Positions 1 through 9,180 of a stretch of 64,000 bases of DNA are shown here, piece after piece. Source of the DNA: Candidatus Kapaibacterium sp. Its GTDB lineage: Bacteria > Bacteroidota > Ignavibacteria > Kapaibacteriales > JAEUSM01. The stretch's first letter is position 1, and the number at the start of each line of letters is the position of its first letter. The notes beneath the pieces were generated by a model that saw nothing but the letters and a program-made list of their open reading frames with translations, searched no databases and was not told the origin of the DNA. Both the position numbers and the translations under genes were made by a program. The DNA lies in the NCBI GenBank assembly GCA_016788785.1, contig JAEUSM010000002.1, positions 42,821-106,820 on the forward strand. Reading direction: 5' to 3'.

Positions 1-72
1 TCTGATGCAATGGACGTTTTACGGAAAAACCGTGCTACTATATTCAATTTCATCACAGAGAAGAAGAAATAA
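1..72 (+). CDS. C-terminal end of a probable ExbD-family protein (partial)
   Basis: An open frame enters from the left edge and ends at TAA (70-72), giving 23 residues that end in FNFITEKKK. Only the tail is visible, so the family cannot be proven from it. The pattern of a short helix (AMDVLRKN) followed by a strand and a charged tail resembles the last part of an ExbD periplasmic domain. The next gene is ExbD, and FCB-group operons often carry two exbD genes in a row. Treat the ExbD call as inference; the existence of a coding tail is more certain. Confidence 0.5.
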   Translation, partial: SDAMDVLRKNRATIFNFITEKKK

Positions 73-121
73 TTTCTTTTTGTGCTGATTATTTTTTACG
101 AACTAGAATAAGGTTATAATT

Positions 122-664
122 ATGGCTGGTGGAGGCGAAGGATTAGGAGCCCCTGAGAGAGTCAAGAAAGGCTCCAAAGCCCATAAACGTAAAAAGAAAA
201 AACGTTTAGGTTTTAGACTTGATATGACTCCTCTTGTGGATATCACCTTCTTGTTGTTGACATTTTTTATGTTAACAACTACGATGGCTACTCCTCAAAT
301 TATGGAAATGTCTATTCCTCCTCAAACAGATCCGGTTGAAGTTCCGTTGTCGAAATTATTCTCAATTTCGGTACGTCCTGACGGTAAACTGTTTTGGAAT
401 ATAGGGTTAGACCAACCACAACCATTAAATTTAAAAGATCTAAAAGCATTAGCTGTTTCTGAAAATATGCGTCAGAAAAATGAACTTATTACGGTTCTAA
501 AAGTGTCTGAAGACGCTCCGTATGGTTCTGTTGTAACTGTTTTAGATATTTTAAACAATGCCGAAGTTGATATTGTTCAACAACTTGCTGGCGAAAAAAG
601 ACAAAGAAAGTTCACACTTGCTACACTAACGCCTGAAGAATTGGAGGTTATTAAACCGTTATGA
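122..664 (+). CDS. exbD: ExbD/TolR-type biopolymer transport protein
   Basis: This is the proton-channel subunit that, with ExbB, powers TonB at the inner membrane. The 180-residue protein has a very basic cytoplasmic N-terminus (lysine/arginine-rich, residues 14-32), one membrane segment (about 35-56, DMTPLVDITFLLLTFFML) and a periplasmic domain. Asp40 in the membrane segment sits where ExbD proteins carry the essential proton-carrying aspartate. The start is ATG at 122 after an AAGG-like site. The stop overlaps the start of the next gene by four bases (ATGA), so the two are translationally coupled. ExbB is presumably just outside the window to the left. Confidence 0.93.
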   Translation: MAGGGEGLGAPERVKKGSKAHKRKKKKRLGFRLDMTPLVDITFLLLTFFMLTTTMATPQIMEMSIPPQTDPVEVPLSKLFSISVRPDGKLFWNIGLDQPQPLNLKDLKALAVSENMRQKNELITVLKVSEDAPYGSVVTVLDILNNAEVDIVQQLAGEKRQRKFTLATLTPEELEVIKPL

Positions 665-1455
665 CATCAATAATTGAGTCTCTCCAATTTGGCCAACGTG
701 CTGTTCGTGCAAGAACATTCAAATTATTTATCAACAAAGCAACCTATCGTGCATTTTTAATTACGATAGCGATGTTTTTGTTGTTGCTTTTGTTGTATTG
801 GGGATATAATACTATCCAAGAAAAACAATTAGCACTACGGAAGAACATTCCAGTAGCAAAATTGAAGCTGTCGGATCTACCTCCGCCACCTTCTAACTCT
901 GATGTTCCTCCACCGCCACCTCCACCTTCGCAAGTATCGATGGCAGCTGGTCCTGCTGCACGTGCTGGAACTCCTGTTCCTGTACCAGATGCTCAGTTAG
1001 ACCCGAACTTGAAAGACTTTGCTAATACCGATGATCTTTCTCGTGCATCTGCTATTGGTGGTGATGGTACTGATGTTGGTGGTTTTGATAATATTGGTGA
1101 TGGTAATATCTCTGTCGATAATGATGTAAAAGTCAATACTCGTGAAGAAATTCCTGATCCAGATGAGTTTGTTGCTGTTGAAAAAGAACCAAATGTTGAT
1201 TTGGGACAGTTGCAAAAAAACGTCGAATATCCTGATATGGCAAAACGTGCTGGTGTTGAAGGAAAGGTTTCTATTCGTGTACTTGTTTCTAAAACAGGTA
1301 AACCGAAAAAAACCATTATCGAATCTTCTGATTCTGATTTGTTGAATGATGCTGCGACAAAAGCGGTTATGAAAACAACCTTTACTCCTGCTATTCAAAA
1401 TGGTTCTCCAATTGATTGTTGGGTATCTATTCCAATCGTTTTCCGTTTACGATAA
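661..1455 (+). CDS. tonB: TonB-type energy transducer
   Basis: TonB carries energy from the ExbB-ExbD motor to outer-membrane transporters. The 264-residue protein has a cytoplasmic N-terminus, one membrane anchor (about 32-49), a proline-rich linker with runs of prolines (about 73-90) and a C-terminal TonB domain (about 183-264). Conserved landmarks are YPDMAKRAGVEGKV and the closing CWVSIPIVFRLR. It overlaps exbD by four bases and is followed by a hairpin terminator, so it closes the transcription unit. The stop is TAA. Confidence 0.93.
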   Translation: MTSIIESLQFGQRAVRARTFKLFINKATYRAFLITIAMFLLLLLLYWGYNTIQEKQLALRKNIPVAKLKLSDLPPPPSNSDVPPPPPPPSQVSMAAGPAARAGTPVPVPDAQLDPNLKDFANTDDLSRASAIGGDGTDVGGFDNIGDGNISVDNDVKVNTREEIPDPDEFVAVEKEPNVDLGQLQKNVEYPDMAKRAGVEGKVSIRVLVSKTGKPKKTIIESSDSDLLNDAATKAVMKTTFTPAIQNGSPIDCWVSIPIVFRLR

Positions 1456-1481
1456 TATTCGTTGTATTTGAATAAAATCTA

Positions 1482-1516
1482 AACGCTAATCCTTAAATGG
1501 GTTAGCGTTTTTTTTT
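1482..1516 (+). terminator. Rho-independent terminator after tonB
   Basis: An 11-bp stem (left arm 1482-1492, right arm 1499-1509, one G-T pair) with a 6-nt loop is followed by a run of T. It lies 26 bases after the tonB stop. Confidence 0.85.
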
Positions 1517-1708
1517 GTAAAATATCCGAGTTATTTACGTTTTTTTCACTATTCGACATCAATCACGTTTATATTACCATTTCATAACATTCGAATTTTT
1601 TTGAGATTTTTTTTAACGTTCTTATATGGTTGATGTAACCTTTTTGAAGTAAAGTTGTTCTAACTATTAGAATGCTCTTTTCAACAACATATTTTTGAGG
1701 TGATGACT

Positions 1709-2500
1709 ATGACATCAGTCCATCATTCTTCAAACAATCAACATCTACGTTTGATTCGTTTGCATCAGTTTCAATCAATTGTACAAATTGCTTCTGTAAA
1801 AGGATTTGCTCGTACAATTGGGTTACTTACCCTTATTTTTTTAGTTAGTTTTACTTCGTATTTTTTTACAACTAAAAAAGTGAATGTCGTTGTTCCATTG
1901 TCAAAACCCTCAATTCCCTTGATGGAATTTACTAAACCAACGCAACAATCAACAACAGTTGCTGGTAACTTCTCCACCTTTCACAAACCTGCTGCTTCTT
2001 TTAATTCTATTCAAAGTACTACAAATCCTATTCCATCTCTAACAATGGAATCAGATTTGAACTTTGAAAACATCAACACATCAACAGTTGGAATAGATAT
2101 TCCAACTGCGAATGTTGGAGGATGGGATAATACTACTCCATCAACAGAGGGAACTGGAACTCCTACTGTCACGAATGTCCAAAGAGAGGAAGTTATTCCT
2201 TCAAGTGAAGAGTTTGTCGTAGCAGACAAGTATCCCAATGTTGATTTAGCATTACTTCAAAAAAATGTAATCTATCCCGAAATGGCTCTTCGAGCTGGGA
2301 TTGAAGGTACGGTTCATTTACAAGTTTTAGTACTTTCTACAGGCAAAATATCAACAATTAACATTATTACTTCTGATTCTGAAATGTTGAATGCCTCAGC
2401 AATTGACGCTGTGAAAAAGACTCCTTTTACACCTGCTATTCAAGCTAAAAATCCAATTCCATGTTGGGTGATAATTCCCATTACTTTTCGTTTACGATAA
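1709..2500 (+). CDS. TonB-like protein, second copy
   Basis: A second TonB-family protein. It has a membrane anchor (near residues 37-55) and a C-terminal TonB domain very like the preceding gene: both share a PNVDL..LQKNV.YP.MA.RAG.EG block and end in CW..IPI.FRLR. The linker is Ser/Thr/Asn-rich and lacks the proline runs of a classic TonB. GTG 1700 and ATG 1703 are also in frame, but GAGG at 1697-1700 is best spaced for ATG 1709. A terminator stands upstream, so it probably has its own promoter. It may serve a different set of receptors; that is inference. Confidence 0.85.
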   Translation: MTSVHHSSNNQHLRLIRLHQFQSIVQIASVKGFARTIGLLTLIFLVSFTSYFFTTKKVNVVVPLSKPSIPLMEFTKPTQQSTTVAGNFSTFHKPAASFNSIQSTTNPIPSLTMESDLNFENINTSTVGIDIPTANVGGWDNTTPSTEGTGTPTVTNVQREEVIPSSEEFVVADKYPNVDLALLQKNVIYPEMALRAGIEGTVHLQVLVLSTGKISTINIITSDSEMLNASAIDAVKKTPFTPAIQAKNPIPCWVIIPITFRLR

Positions 2501-2519
2501 TTATTTTTGAAAGATTGAT

Positions 2520-2930
2520 ATGAATGTTATCATTAAATTCTCAACCGTTGTTGTTCTGATTATCATTTGTTTAGGTGTTACCGTTAGTCAAATTCCACCT
2601 ATCTATGCAAAGAGTTTACCAGTATTTGTTGAAGATCAGTTAAACAAAGAAGAACCAGATGTGTACCCAATGGTTGATTTGGCTACACTGCAAAAAAGTG
2701 TGGTTTATCCTGAAACTGCAAAAAGAAGCAAAATTGAAGGAACAGTTTTTATTAGAGCGTTAGTTTCTAAAAAAGGAACGGTTTTGAAAACAGAAGTTGA
2801 TAAAACTGATCATAAAGTTCTAATTGGTCCTTCAGTGAATGCCGTTAAAAAAGCACGGTTTACTCCTGCTACGAAAAATGGTAAAACGGTCAACTGTTGG
2901 GTTGTTGTCCCTATTTCGTTTCGACTGTAA
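2520..2930 (+). CDS. Short TonB C-terminal-domain protein
   Basis: A 136-residue protein made of an N-terminal hydrophobic segment (about 5-25, signal peptide or anchor) and a TonB C-terminal domain (about 50-136). It shares DLATLQKSVVYPETAKRS and the terminal CWVVVPISFRL with its two upstream neighbours. The linker is almost absent, so it could not easily span the periplasm like a normal TonB. It starts 20 bases after the previous stop and is probably co-transcribed. It looks like a truncated duplicate that kept its reading frame; function unknown. Confidence 0.8.
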   Translation: MNVIIKFSTVVVLIIICLGVTVSQIPPIYAKSLPVFVEDQLNKEEPDVYPMVDLATLQKSVVYPETAKRSKIEGTVFIRALVSKKGTVLKTEVDKTDHKVLIGPSVNAVKKARFTPATKNGKTVNCWVVVPISFRL

Positions 2931-2949
2931 TATTTGAAATTGAAATGTA

Positions 2950-2992
2950 ACGGCTATCAAATAAAACTATATGTATTGATAGCCGTGTTTTC
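2950..2992 (+). terminator. Hairpin terminator after the TonB-like genes
   Basis: A perfect 11-bp stem (2950-2960 with 2976-2986) and a 15-nt loop are followed by GTTTTC. The T tract is short, so strength is uncertain. Confidence 0.6.
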
Positions 2993-3180
2993 TAAAACTA
3001 TCAAAAAAATTCTACTGCTTTTTTTACCTCATTTTTGACTATTGAGCGATAATTGAAAGTAAATAATGAAACTATTTACTTATATTATCTGCTAACACTG
3101 TCAACTTCTATAATTCATACTAAAGGAATTCGTCATACCAAATTCTACGTTTTTAGATTTGACTAAATATTTTCCTTTTC

Positions 3181-3381
3181 ATGGTAATTCTCAATTATAG
3201 TATTCGTATTTTATCAGTTTGCGTAGGGCTTTCGTTGTTATTGGGATTGATTAATCCAACACCAAACGACCAAACGCTTACTCGAACCATTGGTGGTTTG
3301 GTAACTGCTTTTGGGGTATACCGTTTGATACTATATTATTACCAACAAAAACAAGAACGTCTTGAAGACAATGAAGAATAA
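3181..3381 (+). CDS. Small two-helix membrane protein
   Basis: A 66-residue protein with two predicted membrane segments (about 5-22 and 35-52) and a charged C-terminal tail. I do not recognise a named family. It overlaps the next gene by 11 bases and appears to be the first gene of a small unit with the PstS-like and TPR genes. In FCB genomes such small membrane proteins often lie in the exb/ton neighbourhood. There is no clear ribosome binding site; the ATG is the only sensible start. Confidence 0.6.
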   Translation: MVILNYSIRILSVCVGLSLLLGLINPTPNDQTLTRTIGGLVTAFGVYRLILYYYQQKQERLEDNEE

Positions 3382-4297
3382 CTTTCTCCTTTTGATTGTA
3401 GTAATGGTTTCCATTCATGCTATGTCATGTGAAGAAAAACCAAAACCAAATCCTACTGCTGAAGATTTGGAAACTGCCTTTGCTGGTTCAGCAACAATCA
3501 CCGTTGACGATATGATAGCGAATGCTTTTCAGACTCCAAAAAAAATGTTCGATTCTGCATTTCCGGATGCAAAAATCACTTTAGAAACTTTATCAGCACG
3601 TACGGCAATGTCCAAATTGCTCAATAGATCATCAAGGGGAATCATTGTTGCACGTGATTATCTCAAAGATGAGGATTCTTTGATGAAAGCATTTGGTGTT
3701 CAAGCTCATGATAAATTCAAAGTTGCAGAAGATGCTTTGGTGTTGATAGTTTCCCCTACTTTTCCTTTAGATACGATTAGTGATAGCCAATTGAAATCTA
3801 TATTTTCAAAAAAAGAAATTACTTTTCAATCTATGTTTCCAACTTTACATACAGAACCAACCATTTATTGTGTAGAACCAAATTCTTCTGTGTATGGAAA
3901 TGCTTCAAACTTTTTGTTCTCTCAAAAAGAACCTGCAAAAACTATCAATTATGTGAATACGTTGGATGAAGTACTTTCAAATGTTGAAAAAGGAAATGCA
4001 ATTGGTATTACGTATTTGTCAGCTGTCGCTCAACAATCGCAACGTTGCAAAATGTTGAAAATTGGTTTTGCCGATACAAGTGGGTATGTTTCTCCAAAAA
4101 CTGTGCACCAATCGTACATAGTGATGAGAAAATATCCCTACATTATCAATTGGTATTGTTATCAATTGGACAATAGAAGAAATTTTATTTGGAGCTTTTT
4201 TACGTATCTCAGTCGTGAAGGAAAAGCTCAACGAACCTTTTTAGAGCGAGGAATTGTTCCTGCTCATGCAAAATTCGAACTAATCCTACAGGATTAA
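3371..4297 (+). CDS. PstS-like phosphate-binding-family lipoprotein or periplasmic protein
   Basis: This 308-residue protein resembles the substrate-binding fold of phosphate ABC transporters (PBP-like superfamily). The N-terminus is hydrophobic and ends near SIHAMSC, a weak lipobox, so it may be a lipoprotein. Phrases such as SRGIIVARDYLKDED, DALVLIVSP and YVNTLDEVLSNVEKGNAIGITYLS are typical of this group. No pstCAB genes are near. In Bacteroidota a gene of this type commonly follows tonB and precedes a TPR gene, as here, so a role linked to TonB rather than phosphate import is possible. TTG 3362 is in frame, but ATG 3371 gives a proper signal start. Confidence 0.75.
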   Translation: MKNNFLLLIVVMVSIHAMSCEEKPKPNPTAEDLETAFAGSATITVDDMIANAFQTPKKMFDSAFPDAKITLETLSARTAMSKLLNRSSRGIIVARDYLKDEDSLMKAFGVQAHDKFKVAEDALVLIVSPTFPLDTISDSQLKSIFSKKEITFQSMFPTLHTEPTIYCVEPNSSVYGNASNFLFSQKEPAKTINYVNTLDEVLSNVEKGNAIGITYLSAVAQQSQRCKMLKIGFADTSGYVSPKTVHQSYIVMRKYPYIINWYCYQLDNRRNFIWSFFTYLSREGKAQRTFLERGIVPAHAKFELILQD

Positions 4298-4323
4298 TTT
4301 TATATATTTATGGAGTTAACATT

Positions 4324-6039
4324 ATGAGAATTCTAATTCTTTTGTTCTGTGTATTTACTATTGGTGTGCAACAATTGGCTGCACAGTCTATGGATAGAGC
4401 AAAAACACTCTACAAAGAACGCGAATATCAAGCTGCTGCTGAAGAAATCAAAAAATTTTTAGCGACAAACCTCGAAACCGACGCACTGTTACTTGCCGGT
4501 GATATTTACCTTGAAATGGAATATCCAGATTCTGCTTTGCAATATTTTACAAAAGCAGAAAAGAAGGATGGGGATAAACCAGAGATATTGCGTCGTATTG
4601 GTAAATCGTATTCGATGTTAGGTCAGCACCAAACGGCAATTACCTATACACTAAAAGCAGTCAAGAAAAAAGATAAGGACGCTCTCAATCAATTAGCATA
4701 CGGTCAAGCACTTATTGCTGCTGATTCTTTGGACAAAGCCGAATTGGTCATTACTAATGCGAAAGAACTTGACAATAGTTTAGCGGAAGCATATTTAGCA
4801 TTGGGGAATTTATACTTTGCTCAAAATATTTGGGAACTTGCTCGAATAAACTATAATGAAGCTATCACCAAAAACGAAGGGTATTCTGAAGCTAGAATGA
4901 ATTTGGCAATTTCCTATTACAAATTAGCAAATGCTGAACCTGTTGGCTCAGAATTAGCTGATGAGTATTTCAATCGCTCTTTGCGTGAATGGAATACACT
5001 TTCCAAATTAGATTCGAATAACGCTCGTGCATTTTTTGAACAAGGTAAAATCTTCTATTTCGCAAAACAATATGCAAATGCTGCGAAGTCATTGCTTCGT
5101 TTTATCAAATTGCGTCCAAATGCTCCAAATACTTCTTTAGGTCGCTGGTGGTTAGCTCAATCATATATGGCTGGTAAATTATACCCAGAAGCAATTGCTG
5201 AACTTGAAATTGTTTCTACATCATTGGACTCTGTTAAAGTGAAATCTACGATAATGTTAGCACAAGCTGGTATGTTTTCTAAAAATTATGAAGTTAGTGT
5301 TAATGCTTACCGTTCACTATCATCAGATGCTTCCTATGATTTTACTGCAAAAGATTGGGAATTTTATGGTATCTCCGCAATTTCTACCAAGGATACTTTG
5401 TTGGCAATAACAGCCTTTAAAAACTCGTTAAAAGAAGATCCGAAAAACTGTTTACTGGCGTATCGTTTCGGAACGTTACTTCGTTCACGTGGTTTATATG
5501 CTGATGCTATTGAAACTTTTAAATCTCGCTTAGATAACTGTAATGATTCATTAAGTTCTCAAGCAGCTATGTTAGTTGGTGTATCCTTCTTTACTTTAGC
5601 AGATTCGAAAGAAAAAGCTAATTTGATTGATTCTGCTATTGCATACTACCAAAAATCTATTACGTTAGATAAAAACAACGCGTTTTCATATAACCAAATG
5701 GGGAACGCTTACAAAGAATTGAATCAATTACCAAAAGCAAAAGAAATGTACAAATTGGCAATTGCAAATGAAATTGATTCAAAGAAAACTCAAAGTATCC
5801 AAGGATATTTGAATATTTGTAACATTTGCTTGAGTGAAAAATCATATAAAGATTTAACTCTTGAAGCAAAGAACTTATTAGCAATTGCTCCTGAAAATGA
5901 ATTTGCTCATTTGTATTTAGCACTTTCTTACCATGGAGCTAACGACAAAGATAATGCATGTAAAGCATACAAGGAAGTATTAAAACGTAATCCGAAAAAT
6001 GCAACCGCTTCTCAAAATTTGAAATCGTTAGGTTGTTAA
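4324..6039 (+). CDS. Secreted TPR-repeat protein
   Basis: A 571-residue protein with a signal peptide (about 1-21, ending QQLAAQ) followed by many tetratricopeptide repeats from residue 24 to the end. Clear examples are the segments starting near PDSALQYFTKAEK, AYLALGNLYFAQNIWELARINYNEA and AFSYNQMGNAYKELNQLPKAKEMYK. TPRs are protein-binding scaffolds, so a periplasmic or outer-membrane assembly role is likely but not shown. A ribosome site TGGAG (4311-4315) lies 8 bases before ATG. It is the last gene of the exb/ton region and ends at a strong two-way terminator. Confidence 0.88.
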   Translation: MRILILLFCVFTIGVQQLAAQSMDRAKTLYKEREYQAAAEEIKKFLATNLETDALLLAGDIYLEMEYPDSALQYFTKAEKKDGDKPEILRRIGKSYSMLGQHQTAITYTLKAVKKKDKDALNQLAYGQALIAADSLDKAELVITNAKELDNSLAEAYLALGNLYFAQNIWELARINYNEAITKNEGYSEARMNLAISYYKLANAEPVGSELADEYFNRSLREWNTLSKLDSNNARAFFEQGKIFYFAKQYANAAKSLLRFIKLRPNAPNTSLGRWWLAQSYMAGKLYPEAIAELEIVSTSLDSVKVKSTIMLAQAGMFSKNYEVSVNAYRSLSSDASYDFTAKDWEFYGISAISTKDTLLAITAFKNSLKEDPKNCLLAYRFGTLLRSRGLYADAIETFKSRLDNCNDSLSSQAAMLVGVSFFTLADSKEKANLIDSAIAYYQKSITLDKNNAFSYNQMGNAYKELNQLPKAKEMYKLAIANEIDSKKTQSIQGYLNICNICLSEKSYKDLTLEAKNLLAIAPENEFAHLYLALSYHGANDKDNACKAYKEVLKRNPKNATASQNLKSLGC

Positions 6040-6063
6040 GTTTTGAAAATATATTCTTTAAAC

Positions 6064-6098
6064 AAAAAAAGCATTTCCGAAAGGAAATGCTTTTTTTT
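6064..6098. terminator. Bidirectional terminator between convergent genes
   Basis: Stem GCATTTCC (6071-6078) pairs with 6083-6090 around a GAAA tetraloop. A-tract before and T-tract after let it work for the TPR gene (+) and the aminotransferase gene (-). Confidence 0.88.
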
Positions 6099-6118
6099 GT
6101 TCAATAAACTTAGTTAGA

Positions 6119-7297
6119 TTATCCGTTTCTACGTTTAATTCCATCTGCAAATCGTTTTGTTGCTTCAAGAATGTTTTCAATGCTATTTGCATAAGAAAAG
6201 CGAATAAATCCTTCACCATTGGAACCAAATGCAGTACCTGATAAACATGCAACACCACATTCATTCAACAAGAAATCAGCACATTCTTGCGAAGTCATTC
6301 CAGTTCCGGTGATATTTGGAAATACATAAAAGGCACCTTTTGGTAAATGGCACGTTACACCAGGAATTTTGTTCAATTCTTCCACCAAAACATCACGTCT
6401 ATTTTTATATTGTTCAGCAAATTTGTCTAAAGTCGCTAATGTATTGTCTGTCATTGCTTCGATACCTGCAATTTGGGTAAATGATGCAGGTCCACTTGTC
6501 ACATTTGTTTGTAATTTAGTAACAACTTGTGCCAATGCCTCAGGCATCAAACCATAGCCAAGTCTCCAACCAGTCATTGCAAAAGTTTTTGAGAAACCAT
6601 CAACAACGATAGTGCGTTCTTTCATTCCATCAAATTGCGTAATGGACTCGTGTTGGTAGCCATCATACATATTTTGAGAATAAATTTCATCTGTCAAAAC
6701 GATAAAATCATGTTGTTTTGCCAAATCTGCAATTGCTTGCAAATCTTCTTTGGCTAATACTCCACCAGTTGGGTTTTGAGGAGAATTGATGATAATCATT
6801 CTCGTTTTTGGAGTGATGCGTTCTTTCAAATCATTGATGTCAAAACGGAAATGTTTTGATTCAAGTAATGGAAGTGGAACTGCTTTTGCACCCAAAAAGT
6901 TAATGATAGATTCATAAATTGGATATGCAGGATTTGGATAGATGACTTCATCACCAGGATTAATCAACGCTGTTAATGTATAATACAAAATTGGTTTTGC
7001 ACCAGGTGCTAAAACAACTTCGGTACCCTTGTATAAATTCGTTTTGCGAGTTTTGTTAAAGTATGCTGCAACTGCTTCACGAGTTTCAGTTAAACCAGCT
7101 GACGGTCCGTAGTGAGTATACCCTTTGTCCAACGCATCTTTTGCAGCGTCAATAATATTTTGTGGAGTATCGAAATCAGGCTCACCAATTTCCAAGTGGA
7201 TGATACTTTTTCCTTGAGCTTCGAGTGCTTTTGCACGAGCAAGTACTTCAAAAGCCCCTTCTGTGCCTAAATTTTGAATGCGATCAGCAATTTTCAT
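6119..7297 (-). CDS. PLP-dependent class I/II aminotransferase (aspartate aminotransferase type)
   Basis: A fold-type I aminotransferase of 392 residues. Lys237 in SKTFAMTGWRLGYG is the PLP-binding lysine; NSPQNPTGG (171-179) and DEIYSQNMYDG (203-213) are standard landmarks. The family moves amino groups between amino and keto acids, most often aspartate and 2-oxoglutarate, but the exact substrate cannot be fixed from sequence. It starts 29 bases after speB and is probably the last gene of a thyX-speB-aminotransferase unit. It ends at the shared terminator. Confidence 0.9.
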   Translation of the reverse strand: MKIADRIQNLGTEGAFEVLARAKALEAQGKSIIHLEIGEPDFDTPQNIIDAAKDALDKGYTHYGPSAGLTETREAVAAYFNKTRKTNLYKGTEVVLAPGAKPILYYTLTALINPGDEVIYPNPAYPIYESIINFLGAKAVPLPLLESKHFRFDINDLKERITPKTRMIIINSPQNPTGGVLAKEDLQAIADLAKQHDFIVLTDEIYSQNMYDGYQHESITQFDGMKERTIVVDGFSKTFAMTGWRLGYGLMPEALAQVVTKLQTNVTSGPASFTQIAGIEAMTDNTLATLDKFAEQYKNRRDVLVEELNKIPGVTCHLPKGAFYVFPNITGTGMTSQECADFLLNECGVACLSGTAFGSNGEGFIRFSYANSIENILEATKRFADGIKRRNG

Positions 7298-7326
7298 TAA
7301 TTGTTCCTTGTATTTTTATAAGTAAA

Positions 7327-8229
7327 TTATTCAGTAAAAGCAAAATTCAACATTTTGTACAGCAACCGTGCAGTTAAAATATCAGGATGGGTGATTCCTG
7401 GTGTTGGTGCTAATTCAACAATATCAAAACCAACAATTTTTTTCCCTTGTAACCGAAGTTGGCGAAAAACTTCCAATGTCTCATGGTACAAAAATCCATC
7501 AGGTTCTGGGGTTCCAGTAGATGGCATAATGGAAGGATCAAAAAAATCTACATCGAATGTAACATAAACCAAATCATTGAGTGTTTTCACCACCTGCTTT
7601 TGCCAATTTTTTTTGTGAATTCCTCTACGAATAGAAGAAGCAAAAAATGTATTGACACCGTTTTTTTTGATAAATTCAGCTTCTTCTTTGCACAATGCAC
7701 GAATCCCGACTTGTGTTATGGCTTCAGGGTTCATCTTCTCTGTCACTCTTGCCATAAAGGAAGCATGAGAATACTGCGAACCTTGGTATGACTCTCTCAA
7801 ATCAGAATGAGCATCAAAATGCAAAACTGACATTTCTGGATACTTGTTGAAATATGCCAAAATTGGAGCAGTGGAAATGGTATGTTCACCACCTAAGGTA
7901 ACAACAAACTTACCAGCGTCTAATAACTCAGCAACTGATTTTTCTATCAAGTCTAAAGCTTGTTTTCCTTCTTTTTTTCCGAATTTTAGCGGCTCAATCG
8001 TTGCAATTCCGTGTTTGAAACACAGCTCAGATTTGAACTCATCATCGTAAAACTCAACATATGCACTAGCATCTAAAATTGCTTTTGGTCCATTCACTGT
8101 TCCACCGCCATAACTAACCGTTTTTTCGTATGGAGCGGAAAGTATGGCAATTGCAGAATCCTCGAAGGATGAGTATTTATTCTCTAATGCTAAAAAATTT
8201 CCTTCAGTTGGTAAGGTTTTAAACGGCAT
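7327..8229 (-). CDS. speB: Agmatinase (arginase/ureohydrolase family)
   Basis: This probably hydrolyses agmatine to putrescine and urea. The 300-residue protein carries the two-manganese signature of the family: GGEHTIS (about 117-123), FDAHSDLR and the closing DVDFFDPSIMPSTGTPEPDG, with FDIVELAP near the end. Length is normal for bacterial agmatinase. It starts one base after the thyX stop, so the genes are coupled. Formiminoglutamase or guanidinobutyrase activity cannot be excluded, but agmatinase is the best match. Confidence 0.9.
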   Translation of the reverse strand: MPFKTLPTEGNFLALENKYSSFEDSAIAILSAPYEKTVSYGGGTVNGPKAILDASAYVEFYDDEFKSELCFKHGIATIEPLKFGKKEGKQALDLIEKSVAELLDAGKFVVTLGGEHTISTAPILAYFNKYPEMSVLHFDAHSDLRESYQGSQYSHASFMARVTEKMNPEAITQVGIRALCKEEAEFIKKNGVNTFFASSIRRGIHKKNWQKQVVKTLNDLVYVTFDVDFFDPSIMPSTGTPEPDGFLYHETLEVFRQLRLQGKKIVGFDIVELAPTPGITHPDILTARLLYKMLNFAFTE

Positions 8230-8230
8230 A

Positions 8231-9088
8231 TTATTTAGTTGGGAACGAACGAATAAATGACATTTTTTTTACAAATTCAGAAGACTCACGTTTACTTAAT
8301 CCTAATTCTACTAATTGTTCTACTGATAATTCCTTTGAAGACAACAATTGTTGTAAAATTTTGATTTCAGGTCCTGTGAATCCAATTGAATTTAAACGAT
8401 AATCTTCAAACGCTTCGTAGGCAATAGGAAATAATTCTTTTGTAATAGCTGCCATAGCCTCTGCAAAAACTCTAATTTCATATTGGGCATGTGCATCTAA
8501 CCGCAAATGCAGAAAATGAAACAGATTGTGCAAATCAATTTTCCAATACCATTCTGTATACAATGATAATGGTAGATTGATTCTGGCAAGTTCTCTCGCC
8601 AAATTTTTATCTAAACTTTCTTTATACTCACTATATAATTCGCGTTGCGTTTCACTGAGTTGTGCTTGTATTTCTGTTGCCTCATCAGTTTCAAAAGCAT
8701 CTTCAGAACGTCCTTGTTTGTTGATCACACTTTGTGGACGAATTTGTTCTAATTCTGGAACATAAAATTCATCCACCATTTCGGAATATCGTCCAGAGAT
8801 TTCGTTGACATTTGCTGTGCGATGACGAATCCATTGTCGAGCAACAAAAATCGGTAATTTCACATGAAATTTGACTTCACACATCTCAAAAGGAGTAGTG
8901 TGGCGATGACGCATCAAATATCGAATCAATTGCCTATCAGAGCTTACATTTTTCGTTCCAGCCCCATAACTCACTCGTGCTGCTTGAACAATTGCGTTAT
9001 CATCGCCCATATAATCTACAAGGCGAACAAATCCATGGTCTAATACTTTTTGTTCGTACGAATTTTTTTGAGAATTTGGAATTTCCAT
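8231..9088 (-). CDS. thyX: Flavin-dependent thymidylate synthase ThyX
   Basis: ThyX makes dTMP from dUMP using FAD, methylene-tetrahydrofolate and NADPH. The 285-residue protein has the signature RHRX7S: RHR 88-90, Ser98, Arg100 (RHRTANVNEISGR). It also has the upstream RYLMRHRHTTPFE block that binds flavin and nucleotide. No thyA is in the window. It is the first gene of the thyX-speB-aminotransferase unit. The start ATG has no obvious ribosome site, which is common in this group. Confidence 0.95.
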   Translation of the reverse strand: MEIPNSQKNSYEQKVLDHGFVRLVDYMGDDNAIVQAARVSYGAGTKNVSSDRQLIRYLMRHRHTTPFEMCEVKFHVKLPIFVARQWIRHRTANVNEISGRYSEMVDEFYVPELEQIRPQSVINKQGRSEDAFETDEATEIQAQLSETQRELYSEYKESLDKNLARELARINLPLSLYTEWYWKIDLHNLFHFLHLRLDAHAQYEIRVFAEAMAAITKELFPIAYEAFEDYRLNSIGFTGPEIKILQQLLSSKELSVEQLVELGLSKRESSEFVKKMSFIRSFPTK

Positions 9089-9125
9089 AGGGGGGATTTT
9101 TTGTAAAAATGTTTTCTAAAATACG

Positions 9126-9160
9126 AAAAAAAAACCACAAGTTTTCACTCTGTGGTTTTA
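9126..9160 (-). terminator. Terminator of the giant surface-protein gene
   Basis: Stem AAAACCACA (9131-9139) pairs with 9151-9159 across an 11-nt loop. Read on the minus strand it is followed by a long T tract, just after the 9181 stop. Confidence 0.85.
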
Positions 9161-9180
9161 ATTTCTAAAATTTTACTACC

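Noticed and set aside
993..1398. Minus-strand frames inside tonB
   Set aside because: They are antisense shadows caused by the biased codons of the TonB gene; composition is unlike a real protein.
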